Numbered from the stretch's first letter, positions 15,404 to 25,702 are shown. The stretch is 45,959 bases of DNA from an uncultured Trueperaceae bacterium (GCA_913062675.1 CAJXWR010000001.1:98492-144450), one strand, 5' to 3'. Numbers and translations: made by a program. The notes: a model not told the origin generated them from the letters alone.

Positions 15404-16510
15404 ATGACCAATCCCCTTGCCCGCCTTCCCGAACTTGGACAATCGGTGTACGTCGACGAGATTCGTCGCCGTTGGCTCGAGGACGGCACGCTCGAAACCT
15501 TCGTGCAGCGCGACGCCGTGCGTGGCGTCACGAGCAACCCCGCCATCTTCCAAAAGTCGATCGCCGAAACCAGCGATTACCAGACGGCCATCCGCGACCT
15601 CGCGCGCGCCGGGCATGACGTGCCCGCCATTTACGAAGCGCTCGTCGTGGAGGACATTGCGCGCGCTGCAGACGTGTTCCGGCCCCAGTGGGACGCCAGC
15701 GACGGTCGCTACGGCTGGGTGTCGCTCGAGGTGAGTCCCCACCTCGCGCACGACGCCGACGGCACGGTCCGCGAAGCGCGTCACCTCTTCGCCCGCGTTG
15801 CGCGCCCCAACGTCTTCATCAAGGTGCCCGGTACCGAAGCGGGCGTGCAGGCGGTGCGCACCCTCCTCACCGAAGGCATCCCCGTGAACGTCACGCTCCT
15901 GTTCGGCCTCGCGCGCTACGCCGAGGTCCTCGAAGCCCACCTCGCCGCCATGGAGGCGCGCGCCGCAGCGGGGGAACGACCCAACGTGGCAAGCGTCGCA
16001 AGTTTCTTCCTGAGCCGCATCGACGTTGCGATCGACCCGATGCTCGACGCGCTCGCCGATCAGTCCAGCGACTTAGCCGCCCGCGCCGAACGGTTGAAGG
16101 GACGCGTCGCGGTGGACAACGCGAAACTCGCGTACGCCCACTGGCAAAACGTCATGCAGAGCGACCGCTGGGCAGCGCTCGCCAAGGCGGGCACGCACCC
16201 GCAACGCCTCCTGTGGGCGTCCACGGGAACGAAGAACCCCGCCTACTCACCGGTGATGTACGTCGAACCGTTGATTGGCGAGGAGACGGTCAACACGATG
16301 CCCACCGGCACGCTCGATGCGTACCGCGACATGGGTGACCCTGCCAGCCGGATTGGTGAGGGCGTGGAGGACGCCAGGCAACGACTCGGCGAACTCGCTG
16401 CGCTCGGCATCGATCTCGACGAGGTCACCGCAACGCTCGAGGCGGAAGGCGTCGCGAAGTTCGTCACGCCGTTCGACGATTTGATGAAGACACTCGCTGA
16501 AGCGGTGTAA
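15404..16510 (+). CDS. tal: Transaldolase
   Basis: A 368-residue class II/TalB-like transaldolase moving a dihydroxyacetone unit from sedoheptulose-7-phosphate to glyceraldehyde-3-phosphate in the pentose phosphate pathway. The substrate-binding start GVTSNPAIFQKSI and the Schiff-base lysine in NVFIKVPGTEAG (Lys140) are intact, as are NVTLLFGLARY and FFLSRIDVAID. The length fits the longer form found in actinobacteria and cyanobacteria. CCAGGAGAA is a good Shine-Dalgarno before the ATG. Confidence 0.95.
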   Translation: MTNPLARLPELGQSVYVDEIRRRWLEDGTLETFVQRDAVRGVTSNPAIFQKSIAETSDYQTAIRDLARAGHDVPAIYEALVVEDIARAADVFRPQWDASDGRYGWVSLEVSPHLAHDADGTVREARHLFARVARPNVFIKVPGTEAGVQAVRTLLTEGIPVNVTLLFGLARYAEVLEAHLAAMEARAAAGERPNVASVASFFLSRIDVAIDPMLDALADQSSDLAARAERLKGRVAVDNAKLAYAHWQNVMQSDRWAALAKAGTHPQRLLWASTGTKNPAYSPVMYVEPLIGEETVNTMPTGTLDAYRDMGDPASRIGEGVEDARQRLGELAALGIDLDEVTATLEAEGVAKFVTPFDDLMKTLAEAV

Positions 16511-16663
16511 GCACAGGGTCAGCGCTCGACGCGCCCCCTCGACCATCCGACGAACGGTGCTCGGACGGCACCTCGCCGTCGGCTGAAGGGGCGAGGCGTC
16601 TTTCCCTTAGCGGGTGCCGATCTTCGGGGCGTAAGGGTTCCAGAACTTCGTGGAAGCGGCGGG
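16511..16663. other. Convergent intergenic region with a small hairpin
   Basis: The 153 nt between the stops of transaldolase and the SURF1 gene contain GACGGC (16564-16569) and GCCGTC (16575-16580), a 6-bp stem with a 5-nt loop, inside a looser CGCCCC/GGGGCG pairing, followed on the + strand by a short pyrimidine run. It may terminate transcription, but no clear U-tract follows. Confidence 0.3.
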
Positions 16664-17491
16664 TCAGGTCGGCTCGGCGCGCCTGCCGCGAAGCAGGAAG
16701 GCGTACCCCACCACGCCAATCAGCGCGAACGACCACCACTGCAGCGCGTAGGAGAAGTGCGGGCCACCCTCCGGCTCGGGTTGAGACGCAAGGACGGGCA
16801 GGACGACCCAACCATCCGCACCGAAGTCGGTCGCTTCCTTCGTCCCGCCGTCGGCGGTACGCAGCGTCCCGGCGCTGATGAGGAACGGCGCGAGGGGACC
16901 CGGCATTTGGGGCGCGAGGCGTTCGACGTCGGGCCGTGCGATGCGTTCGAGCGGACCCTCGGCGGGGTCGCGAGGCGCGAACATGGCGAGCGGTCCCACC
17001 GGATCGTCGGCCTCGGGCTCGAGCCAACCGGTGACCGTCACGGTTCCCTCCGGCGCGGACCAGTCAGGCAGGTTGGGGCTCTCGTACTCGAACGGCACCC
17101 AGCCCCGGTTCACGAGCACGAGCGTCTCCGGGTCGTAGCCGGGGAGGGGGACGTCGGGTCGGAGGGGGGTGAGGACGTGGTAGCCCGGGCGTTCCTGGTA
17201 GGCACGGCCTCGAAGCAGCACTTCATATTCAGGCAGGAACGTGCCTTGCAGGGTGACGGGCCGGTAGTACGCATCGTCTTGGGCACCGAGCTGGGCATCG
17301 GGATTCAACCCCGTGATGACCGCCTGATACGCATCGGCGGGTGCCGTGACGCGCGCCTCGAGGACGGCGTTCCGTTCGAGGAGCTGCCCGTGCCGCGCGA
17401 GTTGCCAGAAGCCAAGCTGAATGAACAGGGCGGCGATGAGGAGGACGAGCAGGTGCCAGGCGAGGAGCCGCGGTTGGAGGAGTTGCTTCAT
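16664..17491 (-). CDS. SURF1-family cytochrome oxidase assembly protein
   Basis: A 275-residue membrane protein with the two-helix SURF1 plan: an N-terminal helix with LGFWQLARHGQLLERNA, a large periplasmic domain with the conserved YYRPVTLQGTF and LVNRGWVPFEY segments, and a C-terminal helix LQWWSFALIGVVGYAFLL. SURF1 helps put haem a into subunit I of aa3-type oxidases. It follows ctaB by 10 nt in the ctaA-ctaB-surf1 operon, which fits that role. Confidence 0.9.
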   Translation of the reverse strand: MKQLLQPRLLAWHLLVLLIAALFIQLGFWQLARHGQLLERNAVLEARVTAPADAYQAVITGLNPDAQLGAQDDAYYRPVTLQGTFLPEYEVLLRGRAYQERPGYHVLTPLRPDVPLPGYDPETLVLVNRGWVPFEYESPNLPDWSAPEGTVTVTGWLEPEADDPVGPLAMFAPRDPAEGPLERIARPDVERLAPQMPGPLAPFLISAGTLRTADGGTKEATDFGADGWVVLPVLASQPEPEGGPHFSYALQWWSFALIGVVGYAFLLRGRRAEPT

Positions 17492-17501
17492 GCCTGAATG
17501 G

Positions 17502-18437
17502 TCAAACGAAGAGGGCGCGGTCGATCGCCATGCTCAGGAAGAGGAGCGCGAGGTACAGCATGGAGTACTTGTACAGCGGGAGTGCATGCTGACGGTCGAC
17601 GTGCTGCCCGGATTGCACTTGCGTCCACAAGCCGATCACGCGGAGGGCGAGAACGACGTTGAGGGCAACGGCGGCAAGGAGGTACGCCACCGAGAATTCG
17701 CTGAGCGCGAACGGGATGATCGTCAGGACGGCGGTGAGGATGGCGTACATGACGATCTGCAGGACGGTGGCGCGTTCGCCAATCACGGCGGGCGCCATGG
17801 GCACACCCACGGCCGCGTAATCGTCTTGAATCATCAGCGCGAGCGCCCAGAAGTGCACGGGCGTCCACAGGAAGATGAGCGTGAAGAGGAGCCAGGCGAG
17901 GAGGCTCAACTCGCCGGTTACGGCCGCCCAACCGACGAGGGGGGGAATGGCGCCGGCAGCGCCACCAATCACGATGTTCTGCCAGGTCGTGCGCTTGAGC
18001 CACATGGTGTAGATGATCACGTAGAAGGCGATGCCGGCCCAGGAGAGCAGCGCGGCGAGCACGTTCGATGCCAACCAAATGACGAGGAAGGAACCGACCG
18101 TCAGAGCAATCCCGAAGAGGAGGGCGTTGCGGGTGCTGACGACCTGCGTGACGACCGGGCGCGTCGACGTCCGCTTCATGCGCTGGTCGATGTCCCGGTC
18201 GTACACCATGTTGAAAACGCCGGCCGCACCGGCGGACATGTAGCCCCCGACGAGCAGGCCGATCAGGGGAATGAAGCCAGGCCAACCCCCTGCAGCGATG
18301 AACATGGCACCGACGGTGGTGAGCAGCAGCAGGCTGATGACCCTCGGTTTGGTGAGGGTGACGTAGTCACGCCACGTCGCGCGCCTCGGCTCGCTCGATT
18401 GCGTCGCGTCCCGGCTTGCTGCGTCCTGGGTCGTCAC
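17502..18437 (-). CDS. ctaB: Protohaem IX farnesyltransferase (haem O synthase)
   Basis: A 311-residue UbiA-family prenyltransferase with about nine membrane helices. It adds a farnesyl chain to haem b to give haem O. The first aspartate-rich motif is NMVYDRDID (Asn76, Asp80, Asp84) followed by MKRTSTRP, the CtaB hallmark. TLTKPRVISLLLLTT is the typical start. It overlaps ctaA by 4 nt. In several Deinococcus genomes ctaA and ctaB are joined in one gene; here they are separate. Confidence 0.94.
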   Translation of the reverse strand: MTTQDAASRDATQSSEPRRATWRDYVTLTKPRVISLLLLTTVGAMFIAAGGWPGFIPLIGLLVGGYMSAGAAGVFNMVYDRDIDQRMKRTSTRPVVTQVVSTRNALLFGIALTVGSFLVIWLASNVLAALLSWAGIAFYVIIYTMWLKRTTWQNIVIGGAAGAIPPLVGWAAVTGELSLLAWLLFTLIFLWTPVHFWALALMIQDDYAAVGVPMAPAVIGERATVLQIVMYAILTAVLTIIPFALSEFSVAYLLAAVALNVVLALRVIGLWTQVQSGQHVDRQHALPLYKYSMLYLALLFLSMAIDRALFV

Positions 18438-19405
18438 GACGCCTCCACGGCGGTGGTGGGCGCCTGCCGCAGGGTATTGCGGTGGGGCGCGTCACTTCCG
18501 AGCATGACGATGCTCGTGGCGGTGAACACGGCGAACGTGGCGACCGACATGAACAGGTGAAGCACCTGCAGCACGGCGGGCGCCAGGAACGCGAGGTTGA
18601 ACGTCCCAATGATCAACTGCGCGACGTACGTACCGAGGAGCACGCGCGTGTAGGGGCGCGCCTCGGGCGCGGGCTTGAGCCACCAACCGAAACCGAGCGA
18701 GACGAACAGGTAGATGCCGACGGTGACCGCGATGATGGGATGCAAGATGCGGAGGCGCACCAAGGGGTGCGAATTGGGATCGAAATCGGCAGCGAGCCCA
18801 GCCGCGAGCGATTCGCTCGGGAACATGGTGTTCCCCATCGCGGCGATGCCGCCACTGAACATCACGACGAGCATGCCGACGAGACCCACGAGGAACGAGG
18901 TCGTGAGCACGCCTTGGCGCGTCACGTTGAGGGGCCAGCGACCCCGGCCCGAGGCGTACACGATCGTCCCCGTGAGCGCCCCGACGAGAAGCATGCTGTT
19001 CACGAGGTGCGCAGCGACCATGAGACCCCGCTCCACCGAGGCGTTGTCGGCCGTGAGGCCCCACATCACCGTGAGGGCGCCCAGAAGGGCTTCGATCAGG
19101 AGAAGCACCATCGAGGCGCTCGCGAACACAAAGGTGCCAGGTTGCTCGCGCCGCACCTGGAAGGCGCGCCGCAACACCCACACGCCGAGGATGAGCACGC
19201 CGAGGGAAAGGAGGCGGTGCGTGAACTCGATGATCGTTTCGGTGCTCGCCGCGAGCGGGATGACCTCGCCGTTACAAAGGGGCCAGTGACGACCGCAACC
19301 CGCACCCGAGTGCGTGATCCGCACGATGGCGCCCTGCAGGATGACCAGCACGTTCGCAGCCAAGGCAATCCAGGTGAGCGTCAACAGGGACAACGAGCGC
19401 TTCAT
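18434..19405 (-). CDS. ctaA: Haem A synthase
   Basis: A 323-residue, eight-helix membrane protein that oxidises the C8 methyl group of haem O to give haem A. The first extracytoplasmic loop carries a cysteine pair (Cys37 in SGAGCGRH and Cys44 in WPLCNG), and the haem-binding histidine segment EFTHRLLS follows. The second half repeats the four-helix bundle. GGAGGT sits 7 nt before the ATG. It is the first gene of the operon. Confidence 0.93.
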   Translation of the reverse strand: MKRSLSLLTLTWIALAANVLVILQGAIVRITHSGAGCGRHWPLCNGEVIPLAASTETIIEFTHRLLSLGVLILGVWVLRRAFQVRREQPGTFVFASASMVLLLIEALLGALTVMWGLTADNASVERGLMVAAHLVNSMLLVGALTGTIVYASGRGRWPLNVTRQGVLTTSFLVGLVGMLVVMFSGGIAAMGNTMFPSESLAAGLAADFDPNSHPLVRLRILHPIIAVTVGIYLFVSLGFGWWLKPAPEARPYTRVLLGTYVAQLIIGTFNLAFLAPAVLQVLHLFMSVATFAVFTATSIVMLGSDAPHRNTLRQAPTTAVEAS

Positions 19406-19552
19406 CGATCAAACCTCCGAGCGGGGCAAGGTGAAAAGGGTCAAAAATTGCGGCTCCAGGCCGCCCACTGCGCGTGAATGTACCACTCCCCCCGGGCCCC
19501 GTCGTAGCGTCAGGACACGGTCGCATGTCGCGGCCAGGGCACGCATGCTTGG

Positions 19553-19572
19553 TATGGTGACGCGAATGTCAC
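19553..19572 (+). promoter_or_regulatory. -10 box and overlapping inverted repeat upstream of the TPR gene
   Basis: TATGGT (19553-19558) lies 7 nt before an ATG at 19566. Overlapping it is GTGAC-N6-GTCAC (19557-19572), a symmetric site that could bind a dimeric regulator and block initiation. The half-sites resemble a CRP-type box, but the spacing is 2 nt too long for one. Confidence 0.4.
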
Positions 19573-19604
19573 AGAAACCATCCTCGGAGGCGTACCCGTG
19601 GTGA
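19566..19604 (+). CDS. Candidate leaderless 12-codon upstream ORF
   Basis: ATG at the exact distance expected for a leaderless transcript opens a 12-residue frame ([12 protein letters not shown]). Its TGA (19602-19604) overlaps the GTG GTG start of the TPR gene, and the Shine-Dalgarno GGAGG of that gene lies inside it. This would couple translation of the two. It could be chance, since the frame is very short. Confidence 0.35.
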   Translation: MSQKPSSEAYPW

Positions 19605-20686
19605 TTCGCAACCTGGTCCTCAGCGCCATACTCGTCCTGATTGCCGGCTTCACCTTCGCGCAGGACACGGGTGACCTGGTGCGCGACGGGAACTTCTACA
19701 TGGATCGCGGTGACTGCTCCCTCGCGCAGTTCTTCTTCGAGGAGGCACTCGCACAGGACTCGGAGAACGTGCCCGCCCTCACCGGCCTGGGCCGCGCCCT
19801 GCGCTGCCAAGGCGCGAACGCCGAGGCCGTCGATGCGCTCCGTCGCGCCATCGACCTGAACGATGGCGATGCCGAAGCGTACGTGCAACTTGCCCTGACC
19901 TACCGCGCACAGTTCCTCGAGGACGGTGCTGCCTACGCCACGCGGTTGAGTGACGCGCTCGACGCCGTCTCGCAAGCAGAGCGCCTCGCGCCACGCGACC
20001 CCCGCGTGTTCAACACGAAAGGCGTGCTGCTGTACCAAGCAGGCAACCTCGAGGAGGCGCGCGCCGCGTTCGAAACGGCGTCCACCCTGTCCGCCACCTC
20101 CACCGCCCTGAGCGACCGTGAAGTGTCCACCATCGCCGTGAACCAGGGTCGCGTGTACCGCGACCTCGGCGAGTTCGAACTCGCCCGCCTCATCTTCCGG
20201 CGCGCCATCGTCCTCGACCCCACGAACGCGGCAGCGAGAAACCTGCTCGGCGGCGTCCTGTTCCGCCTGGACAACTGCGAGGATGCGGAGTACGAACTGT
20301 CGCAAGCGGTGACGCTCGCCCCGTCCTCCCTCTCCGCCGTGTCGCAACTCGCCATCACCGTCTACGAGTGCGGCGATCCGGCCGCCTCCATCCCCGTGTT
20401 CGAACAGGCACTCGAACTCGAAGGTGCCGTGTTCACGCCCCCGCTCTACACCTACCTCGCGCGCGCCTACCTCGCCGAGGGACGCGTCGACGATGCGGTG
20501 GAACGCGCTCAGCAAGGAGCACTCCTGCCCCCCGAGCAGGCCGAAGCGCACTTCGTGCTCGGCCAGGCGTACGAAGCGAGGGGCGCGACGGGGGACCGCG
20601 CCGCTGCACGCGATGCCTACCGCACCGCCCTCGAGCTCGACCCCACGTACCAGGAAGCGCAAGACGCCCTCGACGCCCTGAACTGA
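19598..20686 (+). CDS. Secreted/periplasmic TPR-repeat protein
   Basis: A 362-residue protein. Residues 1-21 form a signal peptide ([14 protein letters not shown]). The rest is tetratricopeptide repeats, for example [60 protein letters not shown] and [20 protein letters not shown], at roughly 34-40-residue spacing. TPR solenoids bind partner proteins; no catalytic motif is visible. It is a single gene divergent from ctaA, and a link to oxidase or cytochrome assembly is only a guess from position. The start is GTG 19598 or 19601. Confidence 0.75.
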   Translation: MVIRNLVLSAILVLIAGFTFAQDTGDLVRDGNFYMDRGDCSLAQFFFEEALAQDSENVPALTGLGRALRCQGANAEAVDALRRAIDLNDGDAEAYVQLALTYRAQFLEDGAAYATRLSDALDAVSQAERLAPRDPRVFNTKGVLLYQAGNLEEARAAFETASTLSATSTALSDREVSTIAVNQGRVYRDLGEFELARLIFRRAIVLDPTNAAARNLLGGVLFRLDNCEDAEYELSQAVTLAPSSLSAVSQLAITVYECGDPAASIPVFEQALELEGAVFTPPLYTYLARAYLAEGRVDDAVERAQQGALLPPEQAEAHFVLGQAYEARGATGDRAAARDAYRTALELDPTYQEAQDALDALN

Positions 20687-20742
20687 ACCCGCTTCGACGC
20701 GACGCGCGCCGTGCGGCGGGGCTTCCCGTTTCGCGGCGCGTC

Positions 20743-20751
20743 TGCTATGCT
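20743..20751 (+). promoter_or_regulatory. Extended -10 promoter of rpsB
   Basis: TGCTATGCT is an extended -10 element (TGn plus TATGCT). The next ATG at leaderless distance is absent, so the rpsB mRNA has a leader of about 120 nt that contains the hairpin at 20764-20795. Confidence 0.5.
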
Positions 20752-20763
20752 CATGCGGTTTCG

Positions 20764-20795
20764 GTCGCGGACGGCAGCGGGACGTCCGCCGCGAC
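20764..20795 (+). promoter_or_regulatory. GC-rich hairpin in the rpsB 5' leader
   Basis: GTCGCGGACG (20764-20773) pairs with CGTCCGCCGCGAC (20783-20795), leaving a small bulge and a 9-nt loop. S2 autoregulates rpsB-tsf through its mRNA leader in other bacteria; whether this hairpin serves that purpose is inference. Confidence 0.4.
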
Positions 20796-20880
20796 CCGAT
20801 TCACCGGCCCCACCACCCCCATCCTGGCTCGTGGTGCAGGGCGATACTCCACGCTGAACGTCCCGCCTTTGGAGGCACGC

Positions 20881-21867
20881 ATGTCCTACCTCGGTATGAA
20901 GCAACTGCTCGAAGCCGGAGTTCACTTCGGTCACGAGACGAAGCGCTGGAACCCGAAGATGAAGCGCTACATCTTCGCGGAGCGCAACGGCATCTTCATC
21001 ATCGACCTGCAAAAGACGCTGGTCGAAAGCGAGAAAGCGTTCGACTTCCTCAAGGACCTCGCAGGCCGCGGAGGCACGATCCTCTTCGTCGGCACGAAGA
21101 AGCAGGCGCAAGAGATTCTCGCCGCCGAAGCGAAGCGCTGCGGCATGCCGTACGTCAACGAGCGTTGGCTCGGTGGCCTGCTCACGAACTTCCGGACGAT
21201 CCGCACGCGCGTCGACCGCCTCAAGGAACTCGAGCAAATGTTCGAGGACGAGTCGATCCTCCGCTACAACAAGAAGGAGCAAATCGATCTCGGGAAGGAA
21301 CTGCAGCGGTTGCAGCGCTACCTCGGTGGCATTCGCGACATGACGCGCGTTCCCGATGCGCTCTTCATCGTCGACCCCACCAAGGAAGCCATCGCCGCCG
21401 CGGAAGCCAACAAGCTGGGCGTGCCCGTCGTCGCGCTTGCCGACACGGATAGCGATCCCGACGTGCTCGACTTCATCGTTCCCGGCAACGACGATGCGAT
21501 CCGCTCGATCCAACTCGTCACCGCCCGCCTGTCCGACGCCATCATCGAAGTGAAGGGCGGCGAGGACGTCGCGGTGAGTGCCTCTGCAGCCCCGTCGGAT
21601 ACCGGTGAGCGCGAGACGCTTCCCGTTTCGGCGTCCGAGCTTGCCATCCAGGAAGCCGCGAGCGCCGGGTCGAGTGACGCTCCCGCACCCGAAGCGAGCG
21701 CCGAGCCCGCCGCCTCCCTCGACACCGAGGAAGCCGTCGCCGAAACCGAGGTGGAGGCAGCCGCCGAGGAGGAAGCGCCCGCCGAGACGCAGGAAGACAC
21801 TGCGACGGAAGAAGCATCGGACGAGGCCAGCGAAGCGGCCGACGAGGACGAAGAAGCCAAGGCGTAA
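20881..21867 (+). CDS. rpsB: 30S ribosomal protein S2
   Basis: A 328-residue S2. The opening [22 protein letters not shown] is the family signature, and [22 protein letters not shown] and [13 protein letters not shown] are all intact. The S2 body ends near residue 230. Residues about 235-328 form an extra Ala/Glu/Thr-rich, strongly acidic tail ending DEDEEAKA; most S2 proteins stop near 240-260. GGAGG precedes the ATG at 20881. It heads the rpsB-tsf-pyrH-frr-cdsA block. Confidence 0.97.
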   Translation: MSYLGMKQLLEAGVHFGHETKRWNPKMKRYIFAERNGIFIIDLQKTLVESEKAFDFLKDLAGRGGTILFVGTKKQAQEILAAEAKRCGMPYVNERWLGGLLTNFRTIRTRVDRLKELEQMFEDESILRYNKKEQIDLGKELQRLQRYLGGIRDMTRVPDALFIVDPTKEAIAAAEANKLGVPVVALADTDSDPDVLDFIVPGNDDAIRSIQLVTARLSDAIIEVKGGEDVAVSASAAPSDTGERETLPVSASELAIQEAASAGSSDAPAPEASAEPAASLDTEEAVAETEVEAAAEEEAPAETQEDTATEEASDEASEAADEDEEAKA

Positions 21868-21883
21868 CCACGCCACCGAACTA

Positions 21884-21901
21884 CCCCGGGTGAACCCCGG
21901 G
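21884..21901 (+). terminator. Intergenic hairpin between rpsB and tsf
   Basis: CCCCGGG, TGAA, CCCCGGG forms a 6-bp self-complementary stem 17 nt after the rpsB stop. There is no U-tract, and the tsf Shine-Dalgarno follows at once, so it is more likely an attenuator or mRNA-processing/stability element than a full terminator. Confidence 0.35.
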
Positions 21902-21918
21902 CCTTGCAGGAGGACCCA

Positions 21919-23252
<1,334 letters not shown>

Positions 23253-23282
23253 CCTGCACGCAACCCGCCGCGCGCCGCGCGG

Positions 23283-23288
23283 TACACT
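23283..23288 (+). promoter_or_regulatory. Possible internal promoter before frr
   Basis: TACACT lies in the 108-nt gap between pyrH and frr. The same hexamer is used before glnS. It would give an mRNA with a leader of about 65 nt. No clear -35 is seen. Confidence 0.3.
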
Positions 23289-23360
23289 ACACGTCCAATC
23301 GCACCGTGGTGGCAGCGACGTCGGGGTCGCTTGCGACCGCACCGCCCATGGAGGCAGGTC

Positions 23361-23915
23361 ATGAAAACCGTGTTGAAAGAAGCGCGTGAGCGGATGCAAA
23401 AGTCGTACGACGCGTTCGAGGCGAGCATCGCCACGGTCCGCACCGGTCGCGCCAACCCCGCCGTGTTGAACCGCATTCAAGTGGACTACTACGGTTCACG
23501 CATGCCCCTCAACCAGGTCGCCAACATCAGCGCACCGGACCCCCGCACGCTCCTCATCACCCCCTTCGACAAGAGCGTCGTCGACGAGATCGAACGCGCC
23601 ATCCGCGAATCCGACCTGGGTTTCAACCCCAACAACCAGGGAGACGCCGTCTTCATCAGCGTGCCCGCCCTCAACGACCAACGGCGCCAAGAACTCGTAA
23701 AGACCGTGAAACACATGGCGGAGGAAGCCAAGGTCGCCATTCGCAACATTCGCCGCGACGCGAACCATGAACTCGTGGAAATGCAGAAGGAGAACGAGCT
23801 CACCGAGGATGACGTTCGCCTCGGGGAAAGCGACGTGCAGAAAATCACCGACGAGTTCTCCCACGAGATCGACGAGCGGGTGAAACACAAAGAAGCGGAC
23901 ATCCTGGAGGTGTGA
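23361..23915 (+). CDS. frr: Ribosome recycling factor
   Basis: A 184-residue factor that splits the post-termination ribosome with EF-G. RTGRANPAVLNRIQVDYYG, then PLNQVANI, and the C-terminal KHKEADILEV are conserved RRF segments. GGAGG lies upstream of the ATG at 23361. Its stop overlaps the cdsA GTG. Confidence 0.97.
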   Translation: MKTVLKEARERMQKSYDAFEASIATVRTGRANPAVLNRIQVDYYGSRMPLNQVANISAPDPRTLLITPFDKSVVDEIERAIRESDLGFNPNNQGDAVFISVPALNDQRRQELVKTVKHMAEEAKVAIRNIRRDANHELVEMQKENELTEDDVRLGESDVQKITDEFSHEIDERVKHKEADILEV

Positions 23916-24778
23916 GCCAAGCGCGGCGAGATGGCTGGCCCCTCTGGGCGCGTGTCGCATCGGGCTGGGCTGCGTTCTTTGCGCTCCTCGTCATCGTTTG
24001 GGTCGGTACGCCCCTGATCGTCCCCATCCTGCTCTTCCTCGCAGGCGTCGCGATCTTCGAGTTCGCCGCCATGCTCCGCCTCCGCGGCCTCCTCATCCAC
24101 CGCACCACCCTCCTCGTTTCCATCCCGTTCATCCTGATTGCCGCCATCCCCGCCGGGCACACCCTCCAACTCGTGCCCGCGCGGTTCCTGTGGTCGCGCG
24201 AGGTGACGCTCCTCGCCTTCCTGCTGATCGTCGTGGCCCTCGCCAGTCGGCGCCCCCACCGCAACGCTCTGTCCACCGCCGCGTACACCCTCCTCGGTTT
24301 CGCGTGGATTCCCGTGTTCCTCAGTTACGCCATCGACATTCGCGAACTCCCGGGCGTGGGGTTCGGCGCCGCCCTCCTCACCGTCTTCGCCATCGTCGCG
24401 TCCGACGTGGGCGGTTTCATCGCTGGCCGTACCTGGGGTCGCACGCCTCTCTCCCCCGACGTGAGTCCCGACAAGACCATCGAGGGGGCCGTGGGTGGGC
24501 TCGTCCTCGCCGCCATCGTCGCCGGCGTCACCGCCACGATCCTTGCCTCCACCGCCGGCACGCCACTCCACGGCGCGAGCGCCATCGCGTTCGGTGTCGC
24601 CGTCGCGTTCGCCGCGCAGGTGGGTGACCTATTCGAAAGTCTCGTGAAACGCTGGGTGGGCGTGAAGGACGCGGGCGTCTTCCTGCCCGGTCACGGGGGG
24701 GTGCTCGACCGCATCGACTCGCACCTCGTCGGCATTCCCGTCGCCTATCTGCTGCTCCGCCTCACGCAGCTCGCTTGA
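23912..24778 (+). CDS. cdsA: Phosphatidate cytidylyltransferase
   Basis: A 288-residue enzyme making CDP-diacylglycerol from CTP and phosphatidate for phospholipid synthesis. It has about eight membrane helices. The family signature S-x-V-K-R-x4-K-D followed by P-G-H-G-G-V-x-D-R-x-D is complete near residues 245-271. It starts with a GTG overlapping the frr stop; GGAGG precedes it. Its 3' end overlaps the convergent EamA gene by 17 nt. Confidence 0.95.
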   Translation: MSQARRDGWPLWARVASGWAAFFALLVIVWVGTPLIVPILLFLAGVAIFEFAAMLRLRGLLIHRTTLLVSIPFILIAAIPAGHTLQLVPARFLWSREVTLLAFLLIVVALASRRPHRNALSTAAYTLLGFAWIPVFLSYAIDIRELPGVGFGAALLTVFAIVASDVGGFIAGRTWGRTPLSPDVSPDKTIEGAVGGLVLAAIVAGVTATILASTAGTPLHGASAIAFGVAVAFAAQVGDLFESLVKRWVGVKDAGVFLPGHGGVLDRIDSHLVGIPVAYLLLRLTQLA

Positions 24779-25652
24779 CGCGCGACGCCAACGCGATACC
24801 GAGCGCTACGAGCGCAACCCCCACGAGGTGATGACTGCGGAACGGCTCCCCGAGGATCGCCACGGCACCCAGACTGCCGAGGATTGGCATGAGGTGCAGG
24901 TACGGGCCCGCGCGGGACGAACCAATCAAGGCCACCCCACGGTTGAACGCCAGGTACGACGCGATCGACGGGAAGATCATCACGTACACGAGCGCCGCGA
25001 CCCCCGCAAGGTTGGGATCGAAAGGGCGAACGGTCGACTCGATGAAGTAGAACGGCGCAAGCATCAACGTACCGAGCACGAACGTCACGAACGCGAACGG
25101 TAGTCCGGACATGGCGGGCCGCTGCCGCAGCAACACGCTGTACACCGCGTAACTCACCACCGCGACGAGGACGATCGCGTCCCCCAGGGCCACGTCGAGC
25201 TGCACGAGCCTTGAGGCTCGACCTTCGAGAATTACCCAGGCCGCCCCAAGGAGCGATACCGTCATGCCCACCACCTGCCGGGCCGTAGCCGACTCGCCGA
25301 AGGCCACGACCCCCAAGAGCAGGATCAGGATGGGCATGAGCGCCTGCAGCAAGAACGCATTGAGCGCCGTCGTGGTTTGAAGCCCGATGTACACCAGCGT
25401 GTTGAACGTCGCGACGCCCGTGAAGGACAAGGCCAGGGTGACGCCCCACTTGCCACGCAGCGCACGACGTTCGCGCCAGGCGGAGCGTGCAGCGAAGGGT
25501 GCGAGCAGGAGGCTCGCCCCAGCCCAACGACCGAACGCCAGGGCGACGGGAGGGACGTCCGCACGGACCGCCCGCCCAATCAGGAAGTTGCCGGCCCAGA
25601 ACGTCACGGCGAGCAGCAACAGGGTGGGAGCGTGATCGGCTAGGCGGCGCAC
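24762..25652 (-). CDS. EamA/DMT-superfamily transporter
   Basis: A 296-residue protein with ten predicted helices in two five-helix EamA repeats. The first has FWAGNFLIGRAVRADVPPVALAFGRW, and the second starts near YAVYSVLLRQRP. Members move metabolites or amino acids across the inner membrane; the substrate is not predictable. The GTG at 25652 is preceded by TAGCAT at 8 nt, a leaderless arrangement divergent from glnS. Confidence 0.85.
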   Translation of the reverse strand: MRRLADHAPTLLLLAVTFWAGNFLIGRAVRADVPPVALAFGRWAGASLLLAPFAARSAWRERRALRGKWGVTLALSFTGVATFNTLVYIGLQTTTALNAFLLQALMPILILLLGVVAFGESATARQVVGMTVSLLGAAWVILEGRASRLVQLDVALGDAIVLVAVVSYAVYSVLLRQRPAMSGLPFAFVTFVLGTLMLAPFYFIESTVRPFDPNLAGVAALVYVMIFPSIASYLAFNRGVALIGSSRAGPYLHLMPILGSLGAVAILGEPFRSHHLVGVALVALGIALASRVKRAA

Positions 25653-25660
25653 GAGACGTC

Positions 25661-25666
25661 ATGCTA
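25661..25666 (-). promoter_or_regulatory. -10 box for leaderless EamA transporter gene
   Basis: TAGCAT on the minus strand, 8 nt before the GTG at 25652, identical in sequence and spacing to the box before ccdA. Confidence 0.5.
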
Positions 25667-25702
25667 CCGCCCGCCGCCCGGGCGTTTCGCCCTCACGGCG
25701 GG

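Noticed and set aside
16511-16663. Small minus-strand gene after the SURF1 gene
   Set aside because: An open frame continues there, but it overlaps the SURF1 gene in another frame, lacks a start signal and has a shadow-like Arg-rich composition.
18434-19405. ctaA-ctaB fusion as seen in some Deinococcus
   Set aside because: Separate stop and start codons overlap by 4 nt in different frames, so they are two proteins.
19557-19572. CRP/FNR-type binding site
   Set aside because: GTGA and TCAC half-sites are present, but the gap is 8 nt where CRP needs 6; it is kept only as a generic inverted repeat.
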